Assembly: GCA_033085395.1 (NCBI GenBank)
Contig: JANQBS010000326.1
Coordinates: 1-39,751, forward strand
DNA from: Xanthoparmelia taractica
Taxonomy: Eukaryota > Ascomycota > Lecanoromycetes > Lecanorales > Parmeliaceae
Length of the DNA: 39,751 bases
Reading direction: 5' to 3'
Shown piece after piece: positions 23,081-34,653 of the stretch; position 1 is the stretch's first letter; every line of letters begins with the position of its first letter. A model generated the notes under the pieces. That model had not been told where the DNA came from. It saw only the letters and a program-made list of their open reading frames with translations, and made no database searches. A program made the translations under genes and the position numbers.

Positions 23081-23110
23081 CTTAGATCGAAACCAAAAGC
23101 GTTGCTATCA
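23081..23110 (-). promoter_or_regulatory. Element C primer-binding site (initiator tRNA-Met 3' end)
   Basis: On the - strand, two bases after the LTR: TGATAGCAACGC, then CTTTTGG, TTTCGAT and CTAAG. Apart from RIP-type changes and two extra T this complements CCA, discriminator A, a seven-base acceptor strand and the whole T-arm with an AUCGAAA loop. That is initiator tRNA-Met, and it sets the element's direction as -. Confidence 0.7.
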
Positions 23111-23112
23111 AA

Positions 23113-23349
23113 TATTAAGAATATATAACGAATTTAGAAAATTCTAAATTTTAACTAGTGAAACGAGCAAAGAAAGCACTAAAGTTAGAATCTTGATAAG
23201 TGTATATATGTATTGTTCTATCTAGAATGACTCGATTAAGATACTTAAAAATAACGAGAATAATACTAATTAATATTAAGATACTTAGAAACAACGGGAA
23301 CGATATTAGTTTGCTTAATATCCTATCCTAAATCTTTTAAATCTTAACA
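23113..23349 (-). repeat. Element C right LTR (237 bp)
   Basis: Partner of 19847-20091. Ends cttaaca before the second TTAAC (23350-23354). Confidence 0.88.
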
Positions 23350-23354
23350 TTAAC
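23350..23354. repeat. Target-site duplication TTAAC (right copy)
   Basis: Matches 19842-19846; Copia-R copy A resumes here. Confidence 0.9.
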
Positions 23355-25569
23355 ACGCTTTATATTAAATAATCTCCTCGATAAGTTTACGCTTAAGTTT
23401 ATATATTTAATAATTATCTAAAATATATATATTAACGAAAAAATCTATTAAGATTTAGATTTTATTAACTTGATAAGATTTAACTTCGTTATATATAATA
23501 AGCTCTTAGTGTATCTTTATATGCGAGTTGATTATTATCTTCTTATATATATAAGATTTATAGAGTTCTAAGAAATAAACATTAATTAATAATATAAGAG
23601 AATTTAATAAAATATTCTTATACGCTCTTTAAATATCGAACGATCTAATAATTATTATTAAATTTATTTTATTTATTAACTGAGTTATTAATCGAGAGAT
23701 TAATATTAATTACGTCGAAGATAGAGACGTAGAAGTTATAAAAGAAGTATTATCGCTAATTATCTTAGATAATTCTTTTACTAACTTTAAATTAATCACT
23801 TATATAATAATTAATAAAATTATTTTTATTAATTTAATCTTAATAATATTTAGAAAATTAAAAATTTCTTTTTTAGCGATAATTATAAATCTTTATTTTT
23901 AATACTTCTTCTCTAAAATTACGATAAAAAATAAAAAATATTCTTAATTCTCTATTATTCTTCGCTTATAGCGATAATTAATAATCTTAATATTAAAAAT
24001 AATTTCGTTATTAAATTAAAAAAGAATAAATTTAAGAGAGACGTTATCGATTTATTTAATATTCGCGACGATCTCAACTTCGCTATTAAATATAAGTATA
24101 TAATAGAATTTATTTTTATATTTTTTAGCTAATTCTTAATAACGCGATTCTAATACTTCTTTTAAATATAATTTCGAAGAATAATTTAATAATATTTAAT
24201 CAATTCGATAATATAAAAATATAATATATTAAATAAGAATTCGATATATATCTCGTAGAAGATAATATCGCGATCTATAATTAATTAAATATTTCGTAGA
24301 ATATTAATAATTAGAACGGATTTCGGTTAATACTTTTATAAAAGATTGCTCTCTTTAAGTATTACGCTAGTCTTATATTAAATAATAACGTCGAGACGCT
24401 TAAATTTATTATTTATTTAAAAATTATCGAAGATAGTTTTCTTTTAAGAAATATCTTTAAGTATACGAAAGACTTTTATCTTATAATTATCGAATTTTAT
24501 TTCGCAATCGAATCGTAGATATATATATTAATAATTATCGTTTTTTATATTATTAAGAATTATTTAAAGATTATAGAAGTTATTTTATTAAATTTATTTA
24601 ATAAGAGATAAATAATAGAGCGTAAAGTCTTATTATAAAGAAAGATTATTATAAATTAATAATCGTTATATAAGAATTTAAAAAAGCTTTAAAGATTATT
24701 ATAAATTAAGTTATTTTCGTGCTTATTAGACTTAATATATCGTTTATATAATATTTATTTTTTATTAATTATAGAGTATAGCTCGTAGATATTATTTAAT
24801 AATAGAACTAAAAGATTTATTTTAATATATATCTTAGCGAGTTTCTTAAGATTTTAAACACTTAAATAATTATAACGAAAGTATTATATTCGTAACGCTT
24901 TAAGATTCATATTCGCTTTAAATAGAGTTTTTAAAAACGTTAAATTAGACTTAATTAAAGAACTTATTATAAATAAAAATATTTTTATTAATAACTACTA
25001 ATATTAAAGACGTTTTTCTTTAAGTTTTTAAGATATAAAAATAATTTTTTATATATTTAAAGAAGATTTATTCGCTATTAATAGAGAGATTACTTAAAAC
25101 GAAAAATAGAAAATAATCTTATTCTTTTAATTATTTTATAAAAATAAGATTATAATTATTATTTAATATTAATTATATATCTTAAAGAATTTATATATAT
25201 TTAATATTATTAATCTTATATTTTAAATTAATATTATCGAAATTAATTATTATTAGATTATTAATAAGTTTATATATCGGGTTAAACGATTTAAAGAGCT
25301 CGAAAGTAATAAATATTAAGAAATCGTAAGTTAGATATTAAATATAGACGTAGTCACGAATTTAGATTAAAGATATAATCGCTATTATAAAAATAATAAT
25401 AATTTACGCTCTATTAAAAAATTTAGATATTATAAATTTATAATATTTATTAAATAGAGCTTTAAAGTTAATAATAAGATTATAAGCGCTTAAAATATAC
25501 GCGATAAAATAGCGAGCGATCTTTAATTAAGTAATCGCTATAGCGACTTTAACGCTAAAAAATTAATTT

Positions 25570-25669
25570 TTAATCTTATTTTTAATCTTATTTTTAATCT
25601 TATTTTTAATCTTATTTTTAATCTTATTTTTAATCTTATTTTTAATCTTATTTTTATTGTTATTTTTAT
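25570..25669. repeat. 12-bp tandem repeat (about eight units)
   Basis: Repeated taatcttatttt, the last units degenerate to tattgttatttt. Copy B has only two or three such units at the matching place (after 32110), so the array expanded in copy A. Gypsy-D inserted in its right end. Confidence 0.88.
25665..25669. repeat. Target-site duplication TTTAT (left copy) of Gypsy-D
   Basis: Repeated at 39330-39334, 13.7 kb away. Copia-R copy A continues directly after the second copy. Confidence 0.85.
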
Positions 25670-25834
25670 TGTTATAAAATACACTTATTAAGCCTATTAA
25701 GAAATCGGCTAAGATAAGTGCTTTATCGATTACTTAATAGATCGGCCCTAATTTAGATAGAATTTTCTAACTTAGAATAATCAAGACTTAGACACTTAAT
25801 TAACTAATTAATTATATATTTCTTTATTATTATA
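25670..25834 (+). repeat. Gypsy-D 5' LTR (165 bp)
   Basis: Starts tgttataaaatacac, ends ctttattattata. It aligns to 39188-39329 (ctttgctgttaca end) with an insertion of about 25 bp near the 3' side. A third copy is at 20712-20854. Confidence 0.78.
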
Positions 25835-25837
25835 GTA

Positions 25838-25851
25838 TAATAGCAACGCTT
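25838..25851 (+). promoter_or_regulatory. Gypsy-D primer-binding site
   Basis: taatagcaacgctt, three bases after the LTR, equals the Gypsy-1 site with fewer RIP changes. It is complementary to the CCA end and acceptor strand of the inferred initiator tRNA-Met. The T-loop extension seen in Gypsy-1 and C is not recognisable here. Confidence 0.7.
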
Positions 25852-25899
25852 AAATAGCTACTATTAGCTATTTTAGAAGATTCTTTATTATTATTTTAT

Positions 25900-27567
25900 T
25901 ATTATTTAATTAATACTTATATATTCGTTGAGATAATTCTTCTCCGCGGAGAACTATATTTTATTTAGTAAGATTCGCATATAAATTTATCGGAATTCTT
26001 ACTCGAATGATCGAAATCTTATTAAGTTCGTTAAAACTTATTAAACTTATCTCTCTATTAAGATTTTTTACGTAATATATCTAAATCGCCTAATAAGCGA
26101 GAATTGTTAGAATAGAATAGTATTAATACTATAATAGAAACTATACTAGTTAGTAGATGAAATACTAGTAATATAAGATTCTTTAACTCGATATATAAGA
26201 ATAAGTCGATAACTTTCGATACTTTTTCAATAAAGCATATATCGAAAGAGATCTACTTTTGGAATATATATTTATTTTTAAAGTATACTCGTGATGTAGC
26301 TAATATTAAGAATAATAAGCTTATTCGTATAAATCTCTAAACTTATTTTAAAAGATCTACTTTAGAGTAATAATTAAGTAAGCTTTTTAATAATAATAAG
26401 TGTCTTATAAAGCTTAAGAATAAATTAAATAAGTAAGAGAGAATACTAATTAAATAATTTAAAGTATCTATTAATATAATAATTAATTCGTTATTAAAGA
26501 AAAGATATATCTTAAGAAATATTATTAATAAAAGAGAGTCTTAAGAGTATATATAAAAGATCTTATATGCTTCGATAAATATCGGCTTAATTAGCATTAA
26601 AAATTAACTTAATATAATTTATAATAATTTAAATATTAAGCTAAGGCGTGACTTAAGAAGATTAAAGAAACGAATTATCTTATATAACTTTCTTAAGAAA
26701 ATAAATAATTTTAAATATAATTAATAAATCTATATAAATAAATATAATTTAAGAATATATAGATTTTTTAAGAGATTTTCTTAAAATCGTTTTTTTTAAA
26801 ATTAGAGTAATAGTAATAGAGATAATTCTAATTAATATTAATCTCGTTTATAATAGTAATTTTTTTAATAATTGCGATCTTAATAAAGTATAGATTCTAA
26901 TAATTAATATTAGCGGCCTTACTTTTAGTAGTTTTTTCGTTAATTTAACTATTAATATAAGAATTAAAATACTTAATTAACTTAATTATTTTCTCGTTAA
27001 TTTAATAACTAGAATACTTATTTAAATTCGTAGTAAAATACTTAGCAAATATCTTATTAATCTCTACAAATCGCCGCTATAAACGTATTAAATTTAATCT
27101 CGAATCGATCTTTATTTAATAATTAGCAATAATAATATTCTTTAAGATTAATATTAATTTAAGATTTTTAATTAAATTAAAATAATTAAAGATTTTAGTT
27201 TAATATTATAAATTATTTAAAAGTAGCTATCTATTAGATCTTTATTATCGACGAAAATACTAAGTTAGAATATAACGAATAAGCTCAAAGTTTAAACTAT
27301 TAGAAAGAAAATATTAATATTAAATATTTTTACTTTATAAGCGAAGATTAATATAAGAATAAGATATATTATACTAATTCTAAGTATAATCCTAAGCTTT
27401 TTATATAACTAAATAATAATTAATTTATTAGCTTTATAAAAATCGAAATCTATTATTAAAATTATTAAAAATTCTTCTCTTTTAAGATTAAATTATATAA
27501 ATATTTATATATTAATTATTCGGGGAAGCACGTCTATATTAATAAAGTAATATTTATAAAGTCTTTT
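25900..27567 (+). pseudogene. gag: Gypsy-D gag and zinc-finger-like motif
   Basis: The region expected to code gag, between primer site and protease. Most of it is too mutated to read continuously. The end (27451-27520) contains the same motif as Gypsy-1 at 3667-3735, in the form Y-x2-Y...F-x-S/F...L-x-K-x-L, with Cys and His replaced by Tyr as RIP predicts. The frame is cut at 27567 by Copia-R copy B and continues after 34588. Confidence 0.6.
27563..27567. repeat. Target-site duplication CTTTT (left copy) of Copia-R copy B
   Basis: Repeated at 34583-34587 directly after the right LTR. Confidence 0.88.
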
Positions 27568-27710
27568 TATTAAAATATGAGATAGAATACTTAATTATAT
27601 TACTCTAAGTGTGCTATAAAGGTACATGCGATCTATCTAAGTGAGATTACGTGACTTAACGTTTATCAAGCCTTAATATATTATATAAGTATACGATTTA
27701 ACTTTTAATA
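27568..27710 (-). repeat. Copia-R copy B 3' LTR (143 bp)
   Basis: Aligns with 34441-34582 and 17883-18026. More RIP-mutated than its 5' partner: the CACGTG palindrome is lost. Confidence 0.88.
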
Positions 27711-28499
27711 CTTCTCTTCGCACGCTATTAATTTTCTATTTAAAATATAAGATTTAAAAATTATAACTTAAACGCCGAATAATTATTATAAAGCTAATAT
27801 ATTTATTATAAGAAGTAAACGTAGGGCAGTAATAGTGAAAAACGATATATGCTTATATTCGTCTTATTATCTTATATAAATTTTTTATCTTTTATTAAAT
27901 AACGATTCTTAAAAATAAAAATTTCACGTCTAGTAAATATATATTAGATTTTCATCGAATTACGATCGAAGAATATATATAGGGATAATAAGTAATCTAA
28001 TTGAAATATAAACTTCGTTATATAACTAATTATAAAGCCTCGTGAAGGTTATTTAGAATATTAATACTTGATAGTAATAGCTAATTATAATATATATTAG
28101 GACGATGCGCCTTATATTATAGAGACGTTATTACGATATTTAATATCGAGAACTTTTGCTTATTATAATATAGTTTATAGAAATTAAGTGAGATATCGCT
28201 TTTTTAATAGAAGCTTTTCTAAAAGAAACTTCTTTAGATAAGGTTACGATTAACGTTTTAGCTCGATTAAAAATCGAAATAACTCGAATTTATTCTTGCA
28301 AAGACTCTTGATAAGTTTATTAGCTATTTATTTATTAATTAATATATACTCGAGAGTAATAATATCGGCGATAACTTATTCTCGCACGTAGTAATATTAA
28401 ATATCGATATACTTAATGCGAGTATAAAATTAAGAGTTTTTAGTTAGTGCTATAATATCTTAATTATTATAATAAATAATAATTACTTAAATGCATTTG

Positions 28500-31400
28500 A
28501 TATTAGAATTAAATTAATTCAAAAGCTCTTATAATTAGATTATCTTCTTTATAATCTAAGTTTAATTAATATATTCGACTTCGTAGATCGAAAAAGCGAT
28601 CGTAGATTAACGCTTCGAAGATTAATTAATAATTGCATTATCTATATTAAAGACGTATCTCGAAATAAAACGTTAAGTATTTTAATCTACGATCTAGTTC
28701 GCGTCTATATAATTAATAAATAATTTTAAATCTTTTTCAAATATAAGCTATTAATTCTTAATATTGTTAAGATATCGAAATATTCGTTTAATAGTCTTTT
28801 AATAAGATTTATTAAAATTTAAATTATATCGAGAGATTATTAAAATAACGTATATAATATCGAGTCGAGTATCTAATATAACGTATATAAGAGATTTAAT
28901 AGCGAATTAATAAGTAAATTAATTCTTTTCGATAATCACGAAGTTATTATTAGCGATATAAAATTTATCGCTAATTATAGACGTAAGGGCTAACGCTAAA
29001 TTTAATAAATTATACTTCTTTAGATATTTCTCAATATAATTCTTTTATTTAAGACGAAGAAGACGATTAACGCGAAATATAAATCTAAATTAGTTATCTT
29101 AAATTTCTTATTAAGCTTATTCTTAATAATTTAAATATTCTTCTTATTAAGATTAGCGAGAAGAATATTATTTATATAAATAACGATAATAATAATATCA
29201 TTAATAAATATTAAAAGATTAATAGCGATAGACTTAAAACTTAATTTCTTTAAATAGATAGCTAGAGTATTATATTAAACTTTAGGCGACTACTTTAAAT
29301 TATAGAGTGTCTTAATAAGTTTATATATTTTAGATTCTAAATTTTTAATTATAAATTCGATAAGTTAAGATATATAAATAATCTTTTAAACTTTATCGTA
29401 TAAAAATACGATTTTTATATTTATTTACTTAAGTTCTTAATTTAAGACGATAATTAATGCGAAGATAATTCTATAATTTATAGATTTAATTATTAAGATA
29501 AAGATTTCGTTAAAATTAATCTCTTTTTATTATTTAAAATTTTAAATAACTTAGCGCGCTTTATATCGAATAATCTTCTTAATAGATTCACGCTTAAATT
29601 TATATATTTAGCAATCGCTTAAAATATACATATTAACGAGGAGATTTATTAAGATTTAGATCTTATTAACTCGATAAGATTTAACTTTATCGCTTATAAT
29701 AAGCTCTTAATATATCTTTATATACGAGTTTATTATTATCTTTTTATATATATAAGATTTATAAAATTTTAATAGATTAACTTTAATTAATAACGCGAGA
29801 GAATCTAATAAAATATTCTTATTCGTTCTCTAAATATCGAATAATCTAATAGTTACTATTAAATCTATTTTATTTATTAAGCGAATTATTAATTAAGAGA
29901 TTAATGCTAATTAAGTCGAAAATAGAGATATAGAAATTATAAAAGAAGTATCATTATTAATTATCTTAGATAATTCTTCTATTAACTTCAAGTCGATCGC
30001 TTATATAATAATTAATAAGATTATTTTTATTAATTTAATTTTAATAATATTTAAAAAATTAAGAATTTCTTCTTTAATAATAATTATAAGTCTTTACTTT
30101 TAGCGCTTCTTTCTTAAAATTACGATAAAGAATAAAAATTATTCTTAATTCTCTATTATTCTTCGCTTATAGCGATAATTAATAATCTTAACGTTAATAA
30201 CAACGTCGTCGCTAAATTAAAAGAAAGTAAATTTAAAAAAAAACGTTATCGATTTATTTAATATTTACGACGATCTCAACTTCGTTATTAAATATAAGTA
30301 TATAAAAGAATTTATCTTTATAGCTTAGTAGTTAACTCTTAACGATATAATTCTAATACTTTTTTTTTAGTTATAACTTCGAAATATAATTTAATAATAT
30401 TTAATTTATTTAATAATACGAAGATATAATATATCGAATAAGAATTCGATATATATCTCGTGAGGAGTGATATCGCGCTCTACAATCGATTAAATATTTC
30501 GTAGAATATTAATAGCTCGAATAAATTTCGATTAATACTTTTATGAAAGATCGCTTTCTTTACATATCGCGTTAATCTTTCGTTAAATAATAGCGCCGAG
30601 ACGCTTAAATTTACTATTTATTTAAGAATTATCGAAGATAATTTTCTTTCAAATAATATCTTTAAATATATAAAAGACCTTTATCTTATAATTATCGAAT
30701 TCTATCTCGCAATCGAATCGTAGACGTGTATATCGATAATTATCGTATTTTATATTATTAAGAAATATCTTAAAGATCGCAAAAATTATCTTATTAGATT
30801 TATTCGATAAGAGATAGATAATAGAGCGTAAAGTTTTATTATAAAGAAAGATTATTATAAATTAAATCATTTTCGTGCTTATTAGACTTAATATATTATT
30901 TATGCGATATTTATTTTATATTAATTATAAAGTATAACTTATAGATATCGCTTAAGAATAAGATTAAAAGATTTATTTTAATATATATTTTAGCGAGTTT
31001 CTTAAGGTTTTAAACGCCTAAATAATTATAATGTAAATACTATATTTATAACGCTTCGAGATTAATATTCGCTTCGAATAAAGTCTTCGAAGACGTTAAA
31101 TTAGACTTAATTAAGGGCTTATTATAAATAGAAATATTTTTATTAATAATCGCTAATATTAGAGATATTTTCTCTTAAATATTTAAGATATAAAAATAAT
31201 TTTTATACGTCTAAAAAAGATTTATTTGTTATTAATAGAGAGATCGCCCGAAATAAAAAAGAGAAAATAATTTTATTCGTTTAATTATTCTTTAAAAATA
31301 AGATTATAATTATCGCTCGATATTATTTATATATCTTAAAGAGTTTATATATATCTAATATTATTAATCTTATATTTTAGATTAATATTATCGAAGTTAA

Positions 31401-31700
31401 TAATTATTAAATTATCGATAAGTTTATATATCGAGCGAGACGATTTAAAGAACTCGAAAATAATAAATATCGAGAAATCGTAAGTTAGATATTAAGTATA
31501 GACGTAGTTACGAATCTAGAGTGAAGATATAATCGCTATTATGAAAAGAATAATAACTTACGCTCTATCGAAGAGCGTAAATATTATAGATTTATAATAT
31601 CTATTAAATAAGACTTTAAAGTCGATAATAAGATTATAAGCGCTTAAGATATACGCGACGAAATAGCGAGCGATCTTTAACTAAGTAATCGTTATAGCGA
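28500..31700 (-). pseudogene. pol: Copia-R copy B pol: integrase, RT, RNase H
   Basis: On the - strand. The integrase C-terminal region is read at about 30150-30490 (T-P-H-E box followed by a L-R-I-x-G type segment). The RT active-site box at 29158-29178 reads Y-I-N-N-I-L. RNase H lies at about 28515-28890, matching copy A. Integrase before RT confirms Copia. Stops are RIP type, many at different positions from copy A, so much of the mutation happened after the copies separated. Confidence 0.82.
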
Positions 31701-31709
31701 CTTTAGCGC

Positions 31710-32104
31710 CATCGGCAAAAAGTAAATTCTCCTTGAAGCTGGATTTTCGCGCAAATGGGTCGCTAATAGCCCATGTTAAATCCGAAATTAGCGATAAGCC
31801 CGATTAGCAACTTCGAGTTGCTATTAGCACGATTAGCACATATAGTAATTCTTATTCTTTATAATATTAATAATATTAATCAATAGATCGCTTCTAATAT
31901 TAATGCGATATATATATATATATAAGAAAAAGTTAGTATTATTATTATAAATAGTGTTAAAATCGCGAGAATAGAAGTTGCTAATCGTGCTATTAGCAAG
32001 TTCGAGTTGCTAACGGTGCTAACGGGCTACTAACGCCGGTTTTGACGCTAATATCGGGAGTCGCCTATGTTAAATTCACTAGCAGAATTTACTTTTTACC
32101 GATG
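31710..32104. mobile_element. Element M: 395-bp non-autonomous element with terminal inverted repeats
   Basis: The ends are inverted copies of a 21-bp sequence, catcgg(c/t)aaaaagtaaattct (31710-31730 and 32084-32104). Further inwards, imperfect inverted copies continue, for example ttagcaacttcgagttgctattagcac. GC content is higher and RIP clearly weaker than in the host Copia-R copy B. No coding frame. Copy A has the empty site near 25556, so it is a true insertion. Target duplication is at most 2-3 bp and unclear. It looks like a miniature DNA transposon; the superfamily is not determined. Confidence 0.75.
31908..31925. repeat. (AT)n microsatellite in element M
   Basis: About nine AT units in the middle of element M, between its two arms. 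Confidence 0.85.
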
Positions 32105-34428
32105 ACTAAGAGATTAATTCTTATTTTTATTCTTATTTTTATCTTTATTCTCTTTAAGCTTATTATTATTATCTTTCTAATCGCTACGATTATTATAATT
32201 ATCGCGATCATCGCGATTATTACGATTATCTCTTTCGCTTTAATTATTATCTTCGCGTAAACGCTTATAATTATATTTAGCGTTAAAATAAAAATTCTCT
32301 CTTATAAATAATATAATATTTAATAATATAAATAAATATATAAAAATTACTTAAAATAGCATTACTTTAAATCTTATACTTTATAGTGCTGGCTTCGAGG
32401 AAGACGAGTGCGATAATACTCTAATTTATATAATCGAGGGCGTCGACGACGATAATCGATAGCGTATATATTTATAAGTTTAAGATAAAATTCGTGAGAT
32501 TAATTATTATATTAAAAAAGCGAGTAATTATATAATTTAGTAAATATTTAATCTTATTCTTCTTATTATAGACGTTATAATTTTAATTATAATACTTATA
32601 ATATAAGTTATATTAAAAGTCTAGCTCTTTATAAAAATAATATATTTTTTAATTTTTATTAATAATAAAGAGATTTTTATTAAATTAATTTCTAAATTCT
32701 TATAAGATATTAATAAATTAATTAATATACGCTTAAGAGCTATTTTCGTAGATTAATAGAGTGAGAGCTTTTAGCTTTTAAATTATAAAATTAAGAATAT
32801 CGAAGTTATAAGATTTATACTCTTTTAGCTCTTTTTAGGCGAGAGTAGCATTAAAAAAGTTCTCGATTTTATTATAAGAATTATCTATATAGCGAGTTCT
32901 TATTATAATATAGATTTTTTAATACGCTCTATTTTAAATTATAATAAACGCTTTATTAATAATATTAATTAATCGATTAGATCTGTCTTCGACGTAATAT
33001 TAAAGATCTAATATCTTTGAAAAATTCTATATTTATCGCTTTTATCTTTAATAATTAAAAGTATTCTTAAATATCTTAATCTTATCGAATATATTTAAAT
33101 TAATTAAGAATTTAATTTCTTTAATTATAATACTTAGACTTTAAAGCTTAATAAAAAAATAAAAAATAAATAATATTAATAATATAAAGCGTATTAGAAA
33201 ATTAAATAGCTCTTTTTTTAAAAAAATAGACTTTAATAATAATTTAGAGATTAATTATTTAAAGATAGAGATCGAATTAGCGCGTGCGATCAAGAAATAA
33301 TCGCTATCGCTATCAAAGAGATATAAGATAATTACGAGAATTTATAGCGTATATAAAAAGTCTCGCTAAGCTCTAAAATTAGCTTAATATAATTTAAAGC
33401 GTTATTAATAAAGTTCTCTTATATAGCGATTTAAGAAATATATTTAAATAAAGTTATTCTTTAAGAATTAAGAGAAAGAAGAAAGAAAGTTAATATATAA
33501 GCGATATTCTTTCGAGAAAACGTCTATCTTTATAGATAAATGCGAGTTTAAATATACATCGCTTTTCGAGCTATCTTTAAAATTAATTAACTCTTTTAAT
33601 CGAAGATATTATCTTATATACTTATAAGTATTAATTATCACGTTAGTCTTCTTATAAGATCGCTTTCTTACGATCTATTCTCTTTGTATTACTATAAAGA
33701 GCTTTTTCTTCTCATATATTAATATTTAAGATATATAAGATAAAAATTAATTTCTCTTTTAACTAGTAATCAAATTTATTTTTAACTTATTTTTAATCTT
33801 TATTATAAATATTTCGCATTTAAGATATTAAAAATTATTTATTTATTATTAGATTTTAATATTATAAGATAAGCGATAACGATATATTATCTCTCGCTTT
33901 TAGCGTGTTTTACGTAAAAAAGCTAACTATATTTTAAAGACCTTAACGATTACGTAATAGCGAGCGTATAATAATTATAGTATTTTTCGCTTAATAGCGA
34001 TTTACGATAATTCTTAACGATACGCTTTATATTATCTCGAATAAAATTAAAAACTATTAATACTAATACGACGAATCGATAGTGTGAAATTAAATCGATA
34101 GCGTGATATAGTACTTAATATTCGAATCGTTCTTACGGGCGAATCGTAATTATTTCGACTTAAAATAATTATTTTAGAGATGAGAATTATTTATAATAAG
34201 AAGATTAACGCGTAGAGGAGAAGCGTAATAGCGTTTAATAACGCTTAAAGAATTCGAAAGTAATATAAATAGTAATACTCTGAGATACATCGTAATGTCT
34301 TTTATAACTTATATCTTTATTGCGATAAAGCGCTATCGATACTTAATAAAGCTTTTGAAGATAGCTACGACTATAACACGATAGAAGAAAGATTATACTA
34401 TATTAAAATAGTTAGTCGAGTAAAGCTC
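32105..34428 (-). pseudogene. gag: Copia-R copy B gag region
   Basis: Read on the - strand from near 34428, just after the primer site. I could decode only parts. The end of gag (32130-32300) is a low-complexity Asn/Asp/Arg/Lys-rich tail preceded by a possible, badly mutated zinc knuckle. Copy A contains the same stretch from 39335. Short open frames on either strand here (for example 32042-32260 on +) arise from the low-complexity sequence. Confidence 0.55.
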
Positions 34429-34440
34429 GGGCTTATAATC
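34429..34440 (-). promoter_or_regulatory. Copia-R primer-binding site (tRNA-Met anticodon arm)
   Basis: GATTATAAGCCC on the - strand, directly after the 5' LTR. It is GGTTATGAGCCC with two RIP-type changes, the same site as in Copia-1. Confidence 0.8.
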
Positions 34441-34582
34441 TATTAAAATATAAGATAGAATACTTAATTATATTATTCTAAGTGTGCTATAAAGGTAAGT
34501 GCGTCTATTTAAGTAAGGTCACGTGACTTGGCGTTTACTAAGCCTTGGAATATCACGTAAGCACACGACCTAACTTTCAATA
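34441..34582 (-). repeat. Copia-R copy B 5' LTR (142 bp)
   Basis: On the - strand starts TATTGAAAG and ends before the primer site. It carries GTCACGTGAC at 34518-34527. Least mutated of the three copies. Confidence 0.88.
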
Positions 34583-34587
34583 CTTTT
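34583..34587. repeat. Target-site duplication CTTTT (right copy)
   Basis: Matches 27563-27567; Gypsy-D resumes at 34588. Confidence 0.88.
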
Positions 34588-34653
34588 AACTTCGCTGAGG
34601 AGTAGCTTATAAAGTCTTCTAACTTCGCTAATAAGTAATTTATAAAGTCTCTT
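34588..34653 (+). repeat. 33-bp tandem repeat in Gypsy-D pol linker
   Basis: Two 33-bp units (34588-34620, 34621-34653) beginning aacttcgct. A related piece (agtaatatttataaagtc) lies left of the Copia-R copy B insertion at about 27548-27565. Copy B therefore landed within a short array of an 11-codon repeat between the zinc-finger-like motif and protease. Confidence 0.75.

Larger units (their letters stand above)
19847..23349 (-). mobile_element. Element C: LTR retrotransposon, non-autonomous or decayed, inside Copia-R copy A
   Basis: The element is 3,503 bp with LTRs 19847-20091 and 23113-23349, TTAAC duplications and a proven empty site in copy B. A Gypsy-type initiator tRNA-Met primer site adjoins the right LTR, so it should be read on the - strand. 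I could not recognise RT or integrase on that strand. Its inside holds a purine-rich stretch, a 50-bp tandem repeat, a Gypsy-D 3' end with LTR (20545-20854) and a long + strand (antisense) ghost frame at about 21870-23080. It may be a large non-autonomous derivative. Confidence 0.8.
23355..25669 (-). pseudogene. pol: Copia-R copy A pol, integrase and N-terminal RT part
   Basis: Colinear with copy B from about 29553 to 31705, at moderate identity with almost only transition differences. On the - strand it holds the N-terminal RT and the integrase. The C-terminal integrase region, with a T-P-x-E type box, was read in copy B at about 30150-30490. The right end carries an expanded 12-bp repeat (25570-25669) and is cut by Gypsy-D. 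Confidence 0.75.
27568..34582 (-). mobile_element. Copia-R copy B: complete but RIP-dead Ty1/Copia element inside Gypsy-D
   Basis: 7,015 bp including the 395-bp inverted-repeat element M. Both LTRs, the CTTTT duplication and the primer-binding site (34429-34440, - strand) are present. From 5' to 3' on the - strand: gag (about 34400-32150), integrase, RT, RNase H, 3' LTR. It serves as the uninterrupted reference for copy A: it lacks elements C and Gypsy-D at the matching positions. Confidence 0.9.

Noticed and set aside
23081..23110. tRNA-like 3' end (T-arm and acceptor strand) as a tRNA gene
   Set aside because: Only the 3' third of a tRNA is present and it sits directly beside an LTR; it is a primer-binding site.
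32042..32260. Plus-strand frame of 72 codons, Ile/Phe-rich, looks like a membrane protein
   Set aside because: It begins inside element M and runs into the antisense of a low-complexity gag tail. Hydrophobicity is an effect of ATT/TTT codons in AT-rich DNA.
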